Part shown: in pieces, positions 34,591 through 45,513 of the stretch | Layout: the number at the start of each line of letters is the position of its first letter | Position numbering within the stretch: position 1 is the first letter of the stretch | Origin: Wyeomyia smithii | Taxonomy: Eukaryota; Arthropoda; Insecta; Diptera; Culicidae | Assembly: GCF_029784165.1 (NCBI RefSeq) | Contig: NC_073696.1 | Location: 175,202,912 to 175,266,911 of the forward strand | Length of the DNA stretch: 64,000 nt | Direction of reading: 5' to 3' | Notes under the pieces: model-generated | What the model saw: the letters and a program-made list of their open reading frames with translations, nothing else | What the model was told of the DNA's origin: nothing | Database searches by the model: none | Program-made: the position numbers and the translations under genes

Positions 34591-36397
34591 GAAGGTTTTT
34601 TAGATTTTCCAGTTACTTTTCCCTCTTATAAGTGATTGGCACCCTTGGGATGAATCCTGTTTTTATTATTCTGAAGTAAACTTTGAACGCATCATCTCCA
34701 AAGCTTAAAGTTGTGGGGTCCATATTCCGGATTCAGCAAGAGCCGTTATGTGGTAGGGGAAAAATTTAACTTAATTTTTCTCTTTATGTTAATGGTTATC
34801 GACAACATCAAGTTAAGCATTAATTTTTTCATATTAACTAAGAATTGGACCACTGAGATTCAACTATTAGGAGCTAATTTTTCTTTTCACATATCGAAGA
34901 TAGAGTTAAACCGTAAGCTCTCGTGTACCAATTTTCACGATGATAGGTAACGTTTATGAACCTATGAAGATCAACTTTCCTCTTAGCCTAACCGATACCA
35001 AAGTATTAGGGTTACAAGACCGCTACTTCAATTTCAATTTTGATGCGGCATAATTTGTGGTTTGATTTTCAGTTTTACCTTGAGGTTGCCTCTGCACCAA
35101 ACATGCTGCATTGAAATGATAATTTTTCGAAAACTAACCCAGATAGAGAATTGGTGTCAAAGAACGAACTACAGAGCGGTTTAAAGCGTTTAATTTAAGC
35201 TAAAGGAACAATAATGTTAACCAAGTTTTTTGTGAGAAAACATCAAAATACGTTTAAAATACTAGTACTACCGTCTGTCGGGATGCGATTGTGCCAAAAC
35301 AGCATACGTTTTTGTTCTCAAGCTTGTAATGCACATATTTGAGCAATAAATTTGATCCAAAGCACGTAAGTGCATGCTTGAATGTTTAGTTAACAACTGC
35401 TACAAATATGGTCAAGTTATAATAAACTATAATTTTGCTAAAAATACATGAACATTGGCTCAATCTCATCCCTTCTATGGGGTGACATTGTGCCAAAAAC
35501 AAAATGTTCTATGAGTAACACACATGAATGACATTATTAAATAGTGAATATAGGGTCGACCATAAACCACGTGGTCTATTAAGGGGCTCGAGTGGGTCGA
35601 CCAGAAACTGTGTTTCATACTAATTACTAATCGTGATGTTTCGGTAGACTTCGGTTTCGGGCAAACGATCAGTTTTGGGGCGCTCAAAAAACCGCTGGGT
35701 TCTTTCGCGGGTCGGTGCGTACCAAAGGCTCGTGCTTCCCTAATCACCGTCAGTAACCGAAACAGCCAATAGCAAGCCTTGTTGCAACAGAATTTACTGA
35801 CGCTAGTGCCAGTAACGTGGAACTGTATGCATATGAACAAAACCAGAGTCGTCGTTAAATGTAAAATGTTTTGAACAAACCCAACGTCTTTTTAATTTTT
35901 ATTGGTTTGATGATGCTTTTGAATGACCGGTTTCATGATAGTGAATCGATCAGTTCATATTTACATTACCCTGTTCAGTACCAACATCATCAGTATTGAT
36001 TACTGCTTGCACTGCTTTAACGATAGCTGAAGTCTGAAAAAGATTCCCTATACCAGTACAAATATTTAGACCAGCACTGGTTCGAATGTGCGAACGGCTC
36101 CCGTAAATGAACCACGGTTCTTTGAGCGCACTAAAACTGATGCCAAACGAAACCGAAATTTACCGAAACATCACAACCAGGCACCTTCATAAACCATGAA
36201 TCGTTCATATGAGCCGATTTGGGTAATGTTGCGATGTTGAGTGAGCGGATCAGGCCCGTTCTTCAAAAAGAGCCTATTTACCTGTTCTATATTATGTCAG
36301 TCAATTACCAGAAAGCCAACCAACAATGAATTCCCGGAAAATATGTAGTATTAAACAGTCAGGGCAGTCCAGTTCCTTAACCAAAACAAAGAAAAAC
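34591..36397. other. No gene or element recognised
   Basis: Anonymous. Two sites near 35277 and 35480 share the word ATTGTGCCAAAA in the same orientation; the meaning is unclear. The 121-codon minus-strand ORF at 35475-35840 has no recognised domain. Confidence 0.35.
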
Positions 36398-36670
36398 ATT
36401 AGAAGCTATGTTAAAGAAAATTATTACCAATTTTCGACAAAAATCGTTGCAATCCTCAATATAGTCTTTATAGTCAATAAGTTAGGAATTAAGTTAGTTG
36501 TAAGTTTATCTCTTTTATTTGACAAGTAGGTTTAAATTTCTACATATGATAAGTCCTAATTGCGAAAGCAAAAAAATCCTAATAATTAGAATTTCAAATT
36601 TCTAACAGTGTTGAGAAGCCACCATTTGTGATTGGCCACTCAAACTCATTATTTACTAATATTAATCATA
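36398..36670 (+). pseudogene. Juan LINE 3' fragment, 5'-truncated
   Basis: From CATTAGAAGCTATG onward this follows the 3' end of the Juan coding region and its 3' untranslated region, in the orientation opposite to the complete copy at 37800-42210. Shared words include TTTTCGACAAAAATCGTTGC, AAGTTAGTTGTAAGTTTA and TTCTAACAGTGTTGAGAAG. About 20 bases around the Juan stop codon are missing. The match fades before the poly(A) tail. Confidence 0.85.
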
Positions 36671-36904
36671 ATATTTTATGTTTTTAATCTATGTCTCTTG
36701 ATGATTCTTCGTATGCCTAGCAGGATGCTGCATAAAATAAGTGAGCAACGTTCTAAAAAGGTTTGTTTTCCAGTACATCTCTTCAGAATGAAAATCCGAA
36801 CAACTTTTGAATTGGTCTACGATTTCGAAGTGCTGCACGAATCAAAAAATCCTTTTCCACAAAATGAAGATCCACTTTTATATAATTGGTAACACGACCA
36901 GTCG

Positions 36905-37253
36905 ATTCGCTTAGTTGAGAAAAAGGCGTTGTCGAGAGAAGACCGTCGTAAATGGATTTTCAATTATTGTGAGCAAAATAAAAAAGAATCTAAAAGTCTT
37001 CACTTCCACTATTCTCAAGATCTTGGATATAAAAAAAAAACATTCATATACATTATTGTCAAACTCTTCGAGAATGGAAAAACCTTTAAAAGAAAATCTG
37101 GTTCCGGGTGAGATCAAGAGAGCAATGTTCGAGCGAAATTGAGGGCGGAAACGCCTGGTCGGTCGGCGGAATCATATCGTGAGCTGGGCAATAAATATCA
37201 GATTGATCCAAAAACGGTGAAAAAGTATCTGCATGAAATGGGTTTAAAACTTA
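36905..37253 (+). pseudogene. mariner-like transposase relic, N-terminal half
   Basis: One frame reads LSREDRRKWIFNYCEQNKKE, then a second helix-turn-helix-like part ending FENGKTFKRKSGSG and a stop codon. It continues as AESYRELGNKYQIDPKTVKK. This is the bipartite DNA-binding region of a mariner-family (ITm) transposase. The frame is interrupted at 37254 by the TA-type MITE. The matching C-terminal half is at 42443-42760, and the segment with the first catalytic Asp is missing. Inactive. Confidence 0.7.
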
Positions 37254-37788
37254 CACACCAAAATTTCTCTTTATAGTTCAGCAAAGTAAATTGCTGAAGG
37301 TTTATCAGCAAATCACTTGTTTACTGAATCACAGCATTTTTTTCAAAAGTTTACTGTAATTCAGTTCTACAATTTACTGAATTTCGTTCAGCAATTTTAT
37401 TTTTGCTGTAAACCAGTATTTCATCGATAAATTTACTGAAAACCAGTAATCGATTCAGTGATTCGCGAAAATACAGCAAATCTATTTGCTGAACAGAAAA
37501 CAGTAAATGAATGTTCGCTGGAATCCAGCGAAAGAATTGATATGTCAAAATATTTTACGTCAAGCTGTCATAAGTAAAACGCGCCAAATCGCTGTGCCGC
37601 TGGTACGGGATCATTGCTAAGCTCCTTATAGCGGATATGGGACCATAGCTAAGTCACTGTTGGGCTAGATGAACTCAAAGGTTGAAATGATAATCATACA
37701 TCTCTAGTGCAACAGTAATTTGGAAATGATCCGATGGGCGGATGGAAGGTGCCTGAGGGAAACATGGTTCCCTTGAACTAACTGGTTA

Positions 37789-37799
37789 ACCAGTAAATT
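37789..37799. repeat. Target-site duplication of Juan, left copy
   Basis: ACCAGTAAATT occurs here and at 42211-42221. The last two T bases merge with the poly(T) run. Confidence 0.9.
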
Positions 37800-38037
37800 T
37801 TTTTTTTTTTTTAATTAAGGGGGGATTTGTTAGTAGCTTAAGTATTTATGATAAATATTAGTAAATAATGAGTATGTGTGTCCAATCACAAATGGTGACT
37901 TCTCAACACTGTTAGAAATTTGTAATTTTAATTGTTAGGATTTGTTTGCTTTCGCAATTAGGACTTATCATTCGTAGGGATTTAAACCTACTTGTCAGAA
38001 AAGGGGAAGTAAACTTACAACTAACTTAATTGCTAAC

Positions 38038-40698
38038 TTATTGGCTATAAAGAGAGCTTATCGTAGCAATTGAGGATTGCAACGATTTTTGTCGAAAATT
38101 GTTAATAATTTTATTTGACATAGCTTCTAATGGTTCAACACCAGTAAGTCTATGTAATTCGAGTGTACCAAACCAAGGAGGACGCTTCAAAATCATTTTC
38201 AGAATTTTATTCTGAATCCTTTGGAGCGTTTTCTTCCTTGTTGAACAGCAACTTGACCAGATCGGTACAGCATAAAGCATTGCTGGTCTAAAAATTTGTT
38301 TGTAAATCAAAAGTTTGTTCTTTAAACAAAGTTTAGAATTCCTGTTAATGAGAGGATATAAACATCTCGTATATTTGATGCACTTGGCTTGTATACTCTC
38401 AATGTGCTCTTTGAAAATAAGTTTTTTATCATAAATTAGTCCCAAGTACTTAACCTTGTCGGACCAACTTAAAATAACCCCATTCATCTTGACAACGTGA
38501 TTATTGTTTGGCTTGAGGAAAGACGCCCTAGGCTTATGCGGAAAAATTATCATTTGAGTTTTAGAAGCATTGGGAGAGATTTTCCACTTTTGCAAGTAGG
38601 AAGAAAAAATATCTAAACTTTTCTGCAATCGACTGCATATGACACGAAGGCTTTTTCCTTTTACGGAAATGCTTGTGTCATCGCAGAACAATGACTTTGT
38701 GCATCCTGGAGGCAAATCAGGAAGATCTGAAGTGAATATGTTGTACAGGACTGGCCCCAAGACTGAACCTTGAGGTACACCTGCTCTGACAGGAAATCTA
38801 TCAGATTTAGAATTCTGATAGACAACCTGCAGAGTTCGATCAGTAAGATAATTTTTTAAAATTTTGATAAGGAAAATCGGAAAATTAAAAGTTTGCAATT
38901 TCGCAATCAAACCTTTATGCCAAACACTGTCGAATGCTTTTTCTATGTCTAAAAGAGCAGCTCCAGTGGAATAACCTTCAGATTTGTTAGCTCGTATCAT
39001 ATTAGTAACTCTGAGCAATTGATGAGTTGTGGAATGCCCATGGCGAAATCCAAACTGTTCATTTGCAAAAATTGAATTTTCGTTGATGTGTGACATCATT
39101 CTGTTAAGAATAATTCTCTCAAACAGTTTACTTATTGAAGAAAGCAAACTGATTGGTCGGTAACTTGAAACTTCAGCTGGATTCTTATCCGGCTTTAAAA
39201 TTGGAGTAATTTTTGCATTTTTCCATAATTTGGGAAAATATGCAATTTTGAAGCAGCAATTGAAAATTTTCACTAAAAATTCCATTGTGCTCTCAGGGAG
39301 ATGTTTGATTAGTATATTAAAGATTCCATCGTCACCAGGTGCTTTCATATTTTTGAAATTTTTAATAATTGATTTAATCTCATTCAAGTTAGTTTCAATT
39401 ATTTCTGCAGGTAAAAAATTCTGGGAAGAAATTAAATCAAATTGACGTGTGACTTCATTTTCAATTGGACTCACAAAATTCAAATTTGAGTTATGAACAC
39501 TCTCAAACTGCTGAGCAAGTCTTTGAGCCTTTTGTTCATTGGATACAAGAAAACGTTCACCATCTTTTAAAACTGGAATAGGCTTTGAAGGTTTCTTAAG
39601 AATCTTCGACAGCTTCCAAAATGGTTTTGAATATGGTTTCAATTTTTCAACTTTAGTCTCAAAATTTTGATTTCTCAGAAGAGTAAATCTATGTTTAATC
39701 TCTTTTTGTAAATCTTTATAAATAGTTTTAAAAACAGGGTCACGAGAACGTTGATATTGACGTCTGCGGACATTTTTCAAACGAATTAGAAGTTGAAGAT
39801 TTTCGTCAATTATTGATGAATCAAATTTCACTTGAGCCTTTGGAACAGAATAATTCCTGGCATCAACAATTGCACATTTTAATGCTTCCAAAGCGGAATC
39901 AATATTCACTTCGTTTTGCAAATCAAGCTCATTATTGAAATTTCTCTCAATATGAGTTTTGTATCTTTCCCAATTAGCCTTGTTATAATTAAAAACAGAG
40001 CTCATAGGGTTTAAAACTGATTCATGTGATAAAGAAAAAGTTATTGGAAGATGGTCAGAATCAAAGTCAGCATGTGTGATCAAATCACTACACACATGAC
40101 TTTGATCTGTTAGCACCAAATCAATTGTTGAAGGGTTTCTTACAGAAGAAAAGCATGTAGGACTATTCGGAGACAAAATAGAATAGTATCCTGAAGAACA
40201 ATCATTGAATAAAATTTTTCCATTGGAATTACTTTGAGAATTATTCCATGAACGATGTTTAGCGTTAAAATCGCCGATTATGAAAAATTTCGAACGATTT
40301 CTGGTGAGTTTTTGTAAATCACCTTTAAAATAATTTTTGAGCTCGCGTGTGCATTGAAATGGTAAATATGCTGCGGCAATAAATAAAATCCCAAGTTCAG
40401 TTTGAACTTCAATTCCCAAAGTTTCAATAACTTTCGTCTCAAGATGGGGAAGAGCACGATGTTTGATTCGGCGATGAATAACAATTGCAACTCCACCGCC
40501 GGAACCCTGAATCCTATCATATCTATGAACCACGTAATTGGGATCATATTTTAATTTTATGTTAGGTTTCAAAAATGTTTCAGTAATAATTGCAATATGC
40601 ACATTATTTACTGTTAAAAAATTAAAAAGCTCATTCTCATTGGCCTTCATTGAGCGAGCATTCCAATTTAATATTTTAATTGTTTTATTTAAAATCAT
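38038..40698 (-). CDS. Juan ORF2: endonuclease-reverse transcriptase
   Basis: 886 residues, uninterrupted. The N-terminal apurinic-like endonuclease spans about residues 1-225, with its expected residues in NWNARS (11-16), ITETF (E40), GDFNAKH (142-148) and the SDH box (214-216). A linker follows, then the reverse transcriptase at about 450-730. The RT shows SYRPISLLS (512-520), the catalytic Asp in LLDIEKAFDS (D584), GVPQGSVLGP (640-649) and the second catalytic pair in LFCDDTS (D673, D674). The A of the usual F/YADD box is C here, which I recall as usual for mosquito Juan elements. The C-terminal part is Cys-containing (IWSSCCSTRKKTL). The protein nicks the target and copies the LINE RNA by target-primed reverse transcription. 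It starts 14 bases inside the end of ORF1 in another frame. Length and motif order are normal for the clade. Confidence 0.95.
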   Translation of the reverse strand: MILNKTIKILNWNARSMKANENELFNFLTVNNVHIAIITETFLKPNIKLKYDPNYVVHRYDRIQGSGGGVAIVIHRRIKHRALPHLETKVIETLGIEVQTELGILFIAAAYLPFQCTRELKNYFKGDLQKLTRNRSKFFIIGDFNAKHRSWNNSQSNSNGKILFNDCSSGYYSILSPNSPTCFSSVRNPSTIDLVLTDQSHVCSDLITHADFDSDHLPITFSLSHESVLNPMSSVFNYNKANWERYKTHIERNFNNELDLQNEVNIDSALEALKCAIVDARNYSVPKAQVKFDSSIIDENLQLLIRLKNVRRRQYQRSRDPVFKTIYKDLQKEIKHRFTLLRNQNFETKVEKLKPYSKPFWKLSKILKKPSKPIPVLKDGERFLVSNEQKAQRLAQQFESVHNSNLNFVSPIENEVTRQFDLISSQNFLPAEIIETNLNEIKSIIKNFKNMKAPGDDGIFNILIKHLPESTMEFLVKIFNCCFKIAYFPKLWKNAKITPILKPDKNPAEVSSYRPISLLSSISKLFERIILNRMMSHINENSIFANEQFGFRHGHSTTHQLLRVTNMIRANKSEGYSTGAALLDIEKAFDSVWHKGLIAKLQTFNFPIFLIKILKNYLTDRTLQVVYQNSKSDRFPVRAGVPQGSVLGPVLYNIFTSDLPDLPPGCTKSLFCDDTSISVKGKSLRVICSRLQKSLDIFSSYLQKWKISPNASKTQMIIFPHKPRASFLKPNNNHVVKMNGVILSWSDKVKYLGLIYDKKLIFKEHIESIQAKCIKYTRCLYPLINRNSKLCLKNKLLIYKQIFRPAMLYAVPIWSSCCSTRKKTLQRIQNKILKMILKRPPWFGTLELHRLTGVEPLEAMSNKIINNFRQKSLQSSIATISSLYSQ

Positions 40699-42007
40699 TG
40701 CTAAATTTTAAATTAGAAACAATTTTAATAGTAAAATTTGTGCCTATTTGAATGGCTTCAAACATTGATTTTGCCTGCAACATGGCGTTCATAAGATCGA
40801 ACATTGCCTGTTGCAAAAAAGAAAGTTTACCTGCCGTAGTAGGCCCCAGGCAGTTGACATTAGAAAAAATATTTTCGGTAGCAATATTAGCTGGAGTGAT
40901 AGGTGTACAATTATTATCTAGCGTGTTTTGCTTACCCATATTAACGGTCATTTTCGAACTACCAACACTAGGCGGTATAATGTTCGAACTACCTGTAACC
41001 TGTGCATAAGTTAAACGGGTATGCAAAGGAGTAGGTAAACTATGCGTCACTGGTACGCTTGGAGAATTTTGTTTTGAAGTTGGTTTTAATTGAGAAATTG
41101 AATTTTGTTTACCTTGCCTTGCCTTAACAATTGCTAACCGGACTGGGCATTGATAAAAATTTGACATATGGTTGCCGTTACAATTCGCACAGCGAAAATT
41201 TTTACTCTCTTTCACAGGACATGTGTCCTTTTTGTGAGAAGAGTCTCCACAATTAAGACATTTTTGGTCCATGTTACAGAATTTGGAACCATGGCCATAA
41301 CGTTGGCAAGTACGGCATTGGGTGATATGCTTTTCACCTCCGCCATACTTCCTATAAATTTCCCACTTTACACGCACATTATACAAAGCATGTGCTTTTT
41401 CAAAAAATTTTAAGTTGTTAACCTCATTGCGGTTAAAATGAATTAAATAATTAACAAGGGAAATTCCAGTTCTCTGACTGTTTTCGCCTCGTGATTTTTG
41501 TTTCATTAGAATTACTTGGGTAGGGGCTATGCCAAGTAATTCTGTTAAAGTAAGTTTGATCTCATCAACGGTTTGATCGTTGGTGAGACCTTTCAAGACA
41601 ACCTTGAACGGCTTGGCGTTCTTGGTGTCATATGTAAAAAATTTGTACATCTTGTCAGTTAAATACTGGACAAGACGATCACGACCCTTTACTGAGTCGG
41701 CTAATAAGCGGCATTCACCTCTACGGCCAATTTGATAGGTAACTTTAACGTCAGAAACAAACGTTGAAAGTTCCTTTTTGAATATATTAAATTCAGAAGA
41801 AATAGTTACCACAATAGGTGGAACTTTCTCCTTTTTTAAAGATTTTATATTTTGTATAGTTTCATTATTAACAACTTCCATTTCACCAGCTTCTTGCTCA
41901 GGCAAAATATCAAAAGGATTGTCACTACAGACACTCGAAGTATCAGAAAGAGATGCCTCTCTTTTCCTCCCCGCAGCGATGCGAGGTTTCTTTTTCCGTC
42001 CAGCCAT
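40685..42007 (-). CDS. Juan ORF1: nucleic-acid-binding Gag-like protein
   Basis: The frame is open from 42049, but the first 14 residues are hydrophobic and unlike the family. The ATG at 42007 (MAGRKKKPRIAAG) gives a basic N terminus and is preferred, yielding 440 residues. Numbered from the 42049 start, three zinc knuckles lie at C245-C248-H253-C258, C264-C267-H272-C277 and C287-C290-H294-C301. This is the usual CCHC array of Jockey-clade ORF1. A central region (about 80-235) precedes them, with KPFKVVLKGLTNDQTVDEIK resembling the RNA-binding part of related proteins. The C-terminal third is Gln/Ser/Thr/Pro-rich. The protein coats the LINE RNA and is needed for transposition. The 14-base overlap with ORF2 suggests ORF2 is translated by reinitiation. 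Confidence 0.92.
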   Translation of the reverse strand: MAGRKKKPRIAAGRKREASLSDTSSVCSDNPFDILPEQEAGEMEVVNNETIQNIKSLKKEKVPPIVVTISSEFNIFKKELSTFVSDVKVTYQIGRRGECRLLADSVKGRDRLVQYLTDKMYKFFTYDTKNAKPFKVVLKGLTNDQTVDEIKLTLTELLGIAPTQVILMKQKSRGENSQRTGISLVNYLIHFNRNEVNNLKFFEKAHALYNVRVKWEIYRKYGGGEKHITQCRTCQRYGHGSKFCNMDQKCLNCGDSSHKKDTCPVKESKNFRCANCNGNHMSNFYQCPVRLAIVKARQGKQNSISQLKPTSKQNSPSVPVTHSLPTPLHTRLTYAQVTGSSNIIPPSVGSSKMTVNMGKQNTLDNNCTPITPANIATENIFSNVNCLGPTTAGKLSFLQQAMFDLMNAMLQAKSMFEAIQIGTNFTIKIVSNLKFSNDFK

Positions 42008-42210
42008 TTCAGGTGGTACGAAAAAAGTTAAAACAAATGTTAAATTCAAAAGTAGGTAGTCTTGAGAAAGACTGATGGGAAATAACTTTCAGGTAGTCTT
42101 TAAAAGACACACTGACAAAACACAAACTTTGAAGCTATAGGCAGTCAAAGACCAGTCCACAAGCAACCGAAAAAACGTCTGACCTGTAGGACAGTTCAAG
42201 ACGCACTGTG

Positions 42211-42221
42211 ACCAGTAAATT
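42211..42221. repeat. Target-site duplication of Juan, right copy
   Basis: ACCAGTAAATT directly follows the 5' end of the element and is identical to 37789-37799. Confidence 0.9.
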
Positions 42222-42442
42222 GATTCATGCTTTGCTGAATGTACAGCAAATTGTCATAGCTGACAACCAGCAAGTTGTATTTTGTTTTACTGAACATGCA
42301 GCAAACGATCTGTCACTTTTATGCAATTGAGCATTACTGAATAATCAGCAAATTTCATTTTGCTGAACAGATTGCTGGAAACACAGCACACCAAAAATCA
42401 GCAAAATTTTGCTGGTTTCCAGCAATAAAAATTTGGTGTGTA

Positions 42443-42760
42443 GAATATAAGTACCATAAAAATGACAAAGTAGTGTTTTTGCCAGACCTTGCATTGTCAC
42501 ACTATGCTTATGCAACTTTAGCGGATTTGCAGCAATATCGGGTTTATTCCGGAGAGATACAATCCTCGAAATGGGCCACAGTGCAGTCTATTGAAACTTT
42601 CTGAGCAAATTTGAAGCGAATGGTCTACCATAAAGGTTACAAAGCAAAAACGTCGATTGTTTGATACAAAAATCAAGAAGAAGCTCGAAACAGTTGAAAC
42701 ATCCGGGATTCAGTAAGCTATAAACCAAGCACCCCAGAAGATCAGGAAATCAGCGCGATG
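42443..42760 (+). pseudogene. mariner-like transposase relic, C-terminal half
   Basis: The translation reads YHKNDKVVFLPDLALSHYA, whose Asp corresponds to the second catalytic Asp of mariner-type transposases. It is followed by SSKWATVQSIETF, whose Glu is a candidate for the third catalytic residue, then a stop and ANLKRMVYHKGYKAKTS. The motif arrangement fits the ITm group with D37E-like spacing; the exact subfamily cannot be fixed by eye. The part between the HTH and the second Asp is absent, so the host element was already deleted or was lost with the MITE insertion. Confidence 0.7.
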
Positions 42761-42765
42761 TGGAG

Positions 42766-42829
42766 CAGAGTTTTTCCTATGTGGTTTGTTATAGACTTAC
42801 ATGAACAAACCTTATAGAAAAAACTCTGA
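42766..42829. repeat. 25-bp stem inverted repeat
   Basis: CAGAGTTTTTCCTATGTGG and its imperfect complement around TTATAGAAAAAACTCTG enclose a 13-base loop. It may be the end of the mariner relic or a separate small MITE. Confidence 0.55.
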
Positions 42830-45242
42830 ATAAATAAACAAGTATAGAAAAATAGGTTGCGCAAAATTTTAATTTGGAATTGAAAGTTTGTTCGGATATT
42901 TTTCCTCTTACGTTAACGCAAATCTTACCTCTTGTAACAAATAGTAACGCTCAAGGATACCCTTCTCCCCCATATGGGCGTTACGTAATTTATGGATGCC
43001 GCCTAAGTGTAAACATGAAAAAGTTACTCTTGCAGAAAATTTTATTACAAGCTTCATGAGGTTCCAGAACAGTACTGTTAAAATATAAATATCTGTGACT
43101 GAACTGGAAAGAAGGAAGTTGAATGAAGAGAAATAACATCAACCATAAATCCAGTCATCACTCTCGCTACTAAAGGTCAACCAGACCTTGTCGATTTGCA
43201 CAATTTAACTTCACGTCCGGGAAACACTATCACTTTCGTGCAGCAGCCACCTTCCAGCCATCGACGCCGGCCAATTCGGCTGTATCATTCATGGCTCAAG
43301 CTTGCCCGCCGGGCAGCCACTTAATGTCCATTCCGCCGAATCGAAAGGGAAATCTGGCGATATAAAAATGGCACGTCGTAAATAAACACAATCACATCAC
43401 GGTGGTTAATCATAATCCCGTGACCCAACGGCCGGCATAATTCCAAAATACACTGAGGATTTCTTTCATGTCCACGAGATCAGCCTAACTTTTTTGTGCA
43501 TGCGAAAGATCTTATCGAGACAGACACGAAGTGTTCACAAACACCCGCCATCCCGCGACTCCGCTCGAATGGGAAATCAAATTTGCTCTTGATTGAATTG
43601 GTTGTACCGAAAAAAAAGTTGCACGTTGGTTTTCAATCTGTCTCAAACGAATTGATCTCGGCCTACATTCAAACACACCGCGCCTGCAGCGAAGAAGGTA
43701 AACAGCTCGATACATTGCCGCTTACGCTTAGGCTGACACTGGAAAAACAAACCTTTTCTATTGCGATGGCTTCGATTGGCATGTGCAAACATTGCTTTTG
43801 GACATTGGTCCATCAGAGGCGAGATTAGGTGTGAAGGGTAGACGAATGATCCGCTGGCGCGTCATGCAAATATCAATTAAAATTTCGCTTTTACGGGCAT
43901 GGTTGGTAGGTTAACAGAGGTTTTCTCGCTTCAAAATACGTAGAAGCGGTAGACCATGGACATTTATGTCCATCAGATAGCCGCGGCCGGTGCTCGTGCC
44001 AACGGCGATGCCAATGGCACAGGAAAGACTACCGTCGTTGGATCGACATACGTACATTGGCTTCGAATAGACAAAAAATCGCTCAAGTATTATGGAAAAT
44101 ATCGAGAAAAATCTCTTCTTTCACGCGTATCGAATATTGGTGGTTGTTTTGTCACGATGAATGCATCTGCAGCTGAACCAACTAAACAAACGAAATGGAA
44201 AGTCAGCATCATATTTAACGTTCATGTGAGAAATACTGTGCACTACAGTGTTGCTCACACCCATTTTATTTTCTCCAGTGAGAAGATTGCTAGCAGAGAT
44301 CCCGAAAAGCATAAACATAAACAAAGCATAAATCAACTCAACACTGTGCCAGTCACTCCTCATGGGCTACTCATAAAGCGTGTTGATCTGCACTCCTATG
44401 CTGAATCTCTAATGCTTATGTTTATGAGTAGCTGGGCTGAACGAAGATGAATAATGAAGCGGCAGCAATTGATGCGGCACCCAGCGACGACGGCAAATGT
44501 TCAACATAAAGCGTATTCAACGCGAGAATACGCGACGAACTTCAACTAGGGCGGCAATGTTTGTCATGGATTTCTATGATGCGGTGATTTTCTTGGCAAT
44601 ATTTGAATGTGTGTGCGTGCTTGTTTGTTTTCGAATATGTTGAACAGCTCATAATAGATCCGAAGAGGTGGGAACGATTCCTATTTTTGTTCGGCACGGG
44701 CGCGGGTCCTGAGACTACATTGAAAGAAACTACAGCGGAAAAGGAATTAGTAATGATGATGATGCGATTAACAACAATGAATGACAATGATCAATAGACA
44801 CTGATGACGTACCGCGCGTCGTCAATGACAGGGAGTCTGAACCGCGTAGGAAGTTGCAGTCGTTGGGGAACAGTGCGCTGACAGCAGTGGATTTAGCATA
44901 ATAATGATTGAAAGTGAGTGTATCCATCATTTGCCGATTGCTGTGAGTGAAAGTGAATATCAATGGCCTTAAAGTTAGCTAAGCATGGTGAATTAGAGTG
45001 AAATGCTTCGTGATTGCAGATGATTACATATATAAGATGTTATGTTGTTACAATTACGTGATAGGATCATATTGGTTAGCTGTCTGAGCAATGGTAATCG
45101 TTTCATCATACCGGAAAACCGATTTTTGTGGATTTACAATAGGTAGGATATAATTGTTTATTTTGTTATTAAAATAAAATTTTAGTTTGAAAAATTTTTT
45201 GAAATTATTTCGTTGATCGTTTAAACAGTAGTTTCCGATATT
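42830..45242. other. No confirmed gene or element
   Basis: This contains the GC-richest non-repetitive stretches of the window (43130-43480 and 43960-44060). A 164-codon ORF at 43956-44450 begins in a good start context (ACCATGGAC), but its product shows no known domain. Bases 42950-42990 carry a GGGCGTTACGTAATTTATG word similar to the MITE at 63073-63305. Confidence 0.35.
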
Positions 45243-45513
45243 GGTGGTCCCCGTGGTTCTGTGGTTAGCGATGTCGGTCGGCTAGCTCTCCCACACGGTT
45301 GTGATATCGGGTTCGATTCCCGATCAGGTCGAGGATCTTTTTGAGCTAGAAATTTTCTCGACTCAGCACTGGGTTACAGTGTATCGTTGTACTTATCCTA
45401 CACATGCAAAATGTGCCAAAAACAATATCGATAACGAATTCTCTCAACTAATCTAGCTGATCAAGATCGCTATTAGCCCCAAGACTAAGCGTACGATATT
45501 GTTTTGTTTCTGT
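45243..45513 (+). mobile_element. tRNA-derived SINE, family 1, copy 2
   Basis: This is the best-preserved copy: A box TGGTTCTGTGG, canonical B box GTTCGATTC, body words AACAATATCGATAACGAATT, and a T-rich tail (GATATTGTTTTGTTTCTG). Confidence 0.85.

Larger units (their letters stand above)
37800..42210 (-). mobile_element. Full-length Juan-type (Jockey clade) non-LTR retrotransposon
   Basis: The element reads on the minus strand from 42210 (CACAGTGCGTCTTGAACTG) to a poly(A) tail (the T-run at 37798-37812). It is about 4.4 kb long. It has a 5' untranslated part of about 200 bases, ORF1 (42007-40685), an overlapping ORF2 (40698-38038) and about 230 bases of 3' untranslated sequence. The 11-bp flanking duplication ACCAGTAAATT is perfect and both ORFs are uninterrupted, so this insertion is probably young. 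ORF content and organisation match the Juan elements described in mosquitoes. Confidence 0.92.
37254..42440. mobile_element. TA-type MITE rich in CAGCAA/TTGCTG, split by Juan
   Basis: The ends are CACACCAAAATTT and AAATTTGGTGTG, each flanked by TA, placed inside the mariner relic. Without Juan the element is about 0.76 kb (37254-37799 plus 42222-42440). CAGCAA or TTGCTG occurs about seventeen times by eye, often as opposed pairs such as TTGCTGAA...CAGCAAAT. Many related CAGTAA/TTACTG words are also present. It encodes no protein. Confidence 0.75.

Noticed and set aside
40752..42059. Plus-strand ORFs opposite Juan ORF1
   Set aside because: Antisense shadows of the intact ORF1.
43956..44450. 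164-codon ORF with a good start context
   Set aside because: No recognisable domain; the composition drops to AT-rich after the first 30 codons. Kept only as a remark in the gap entry.
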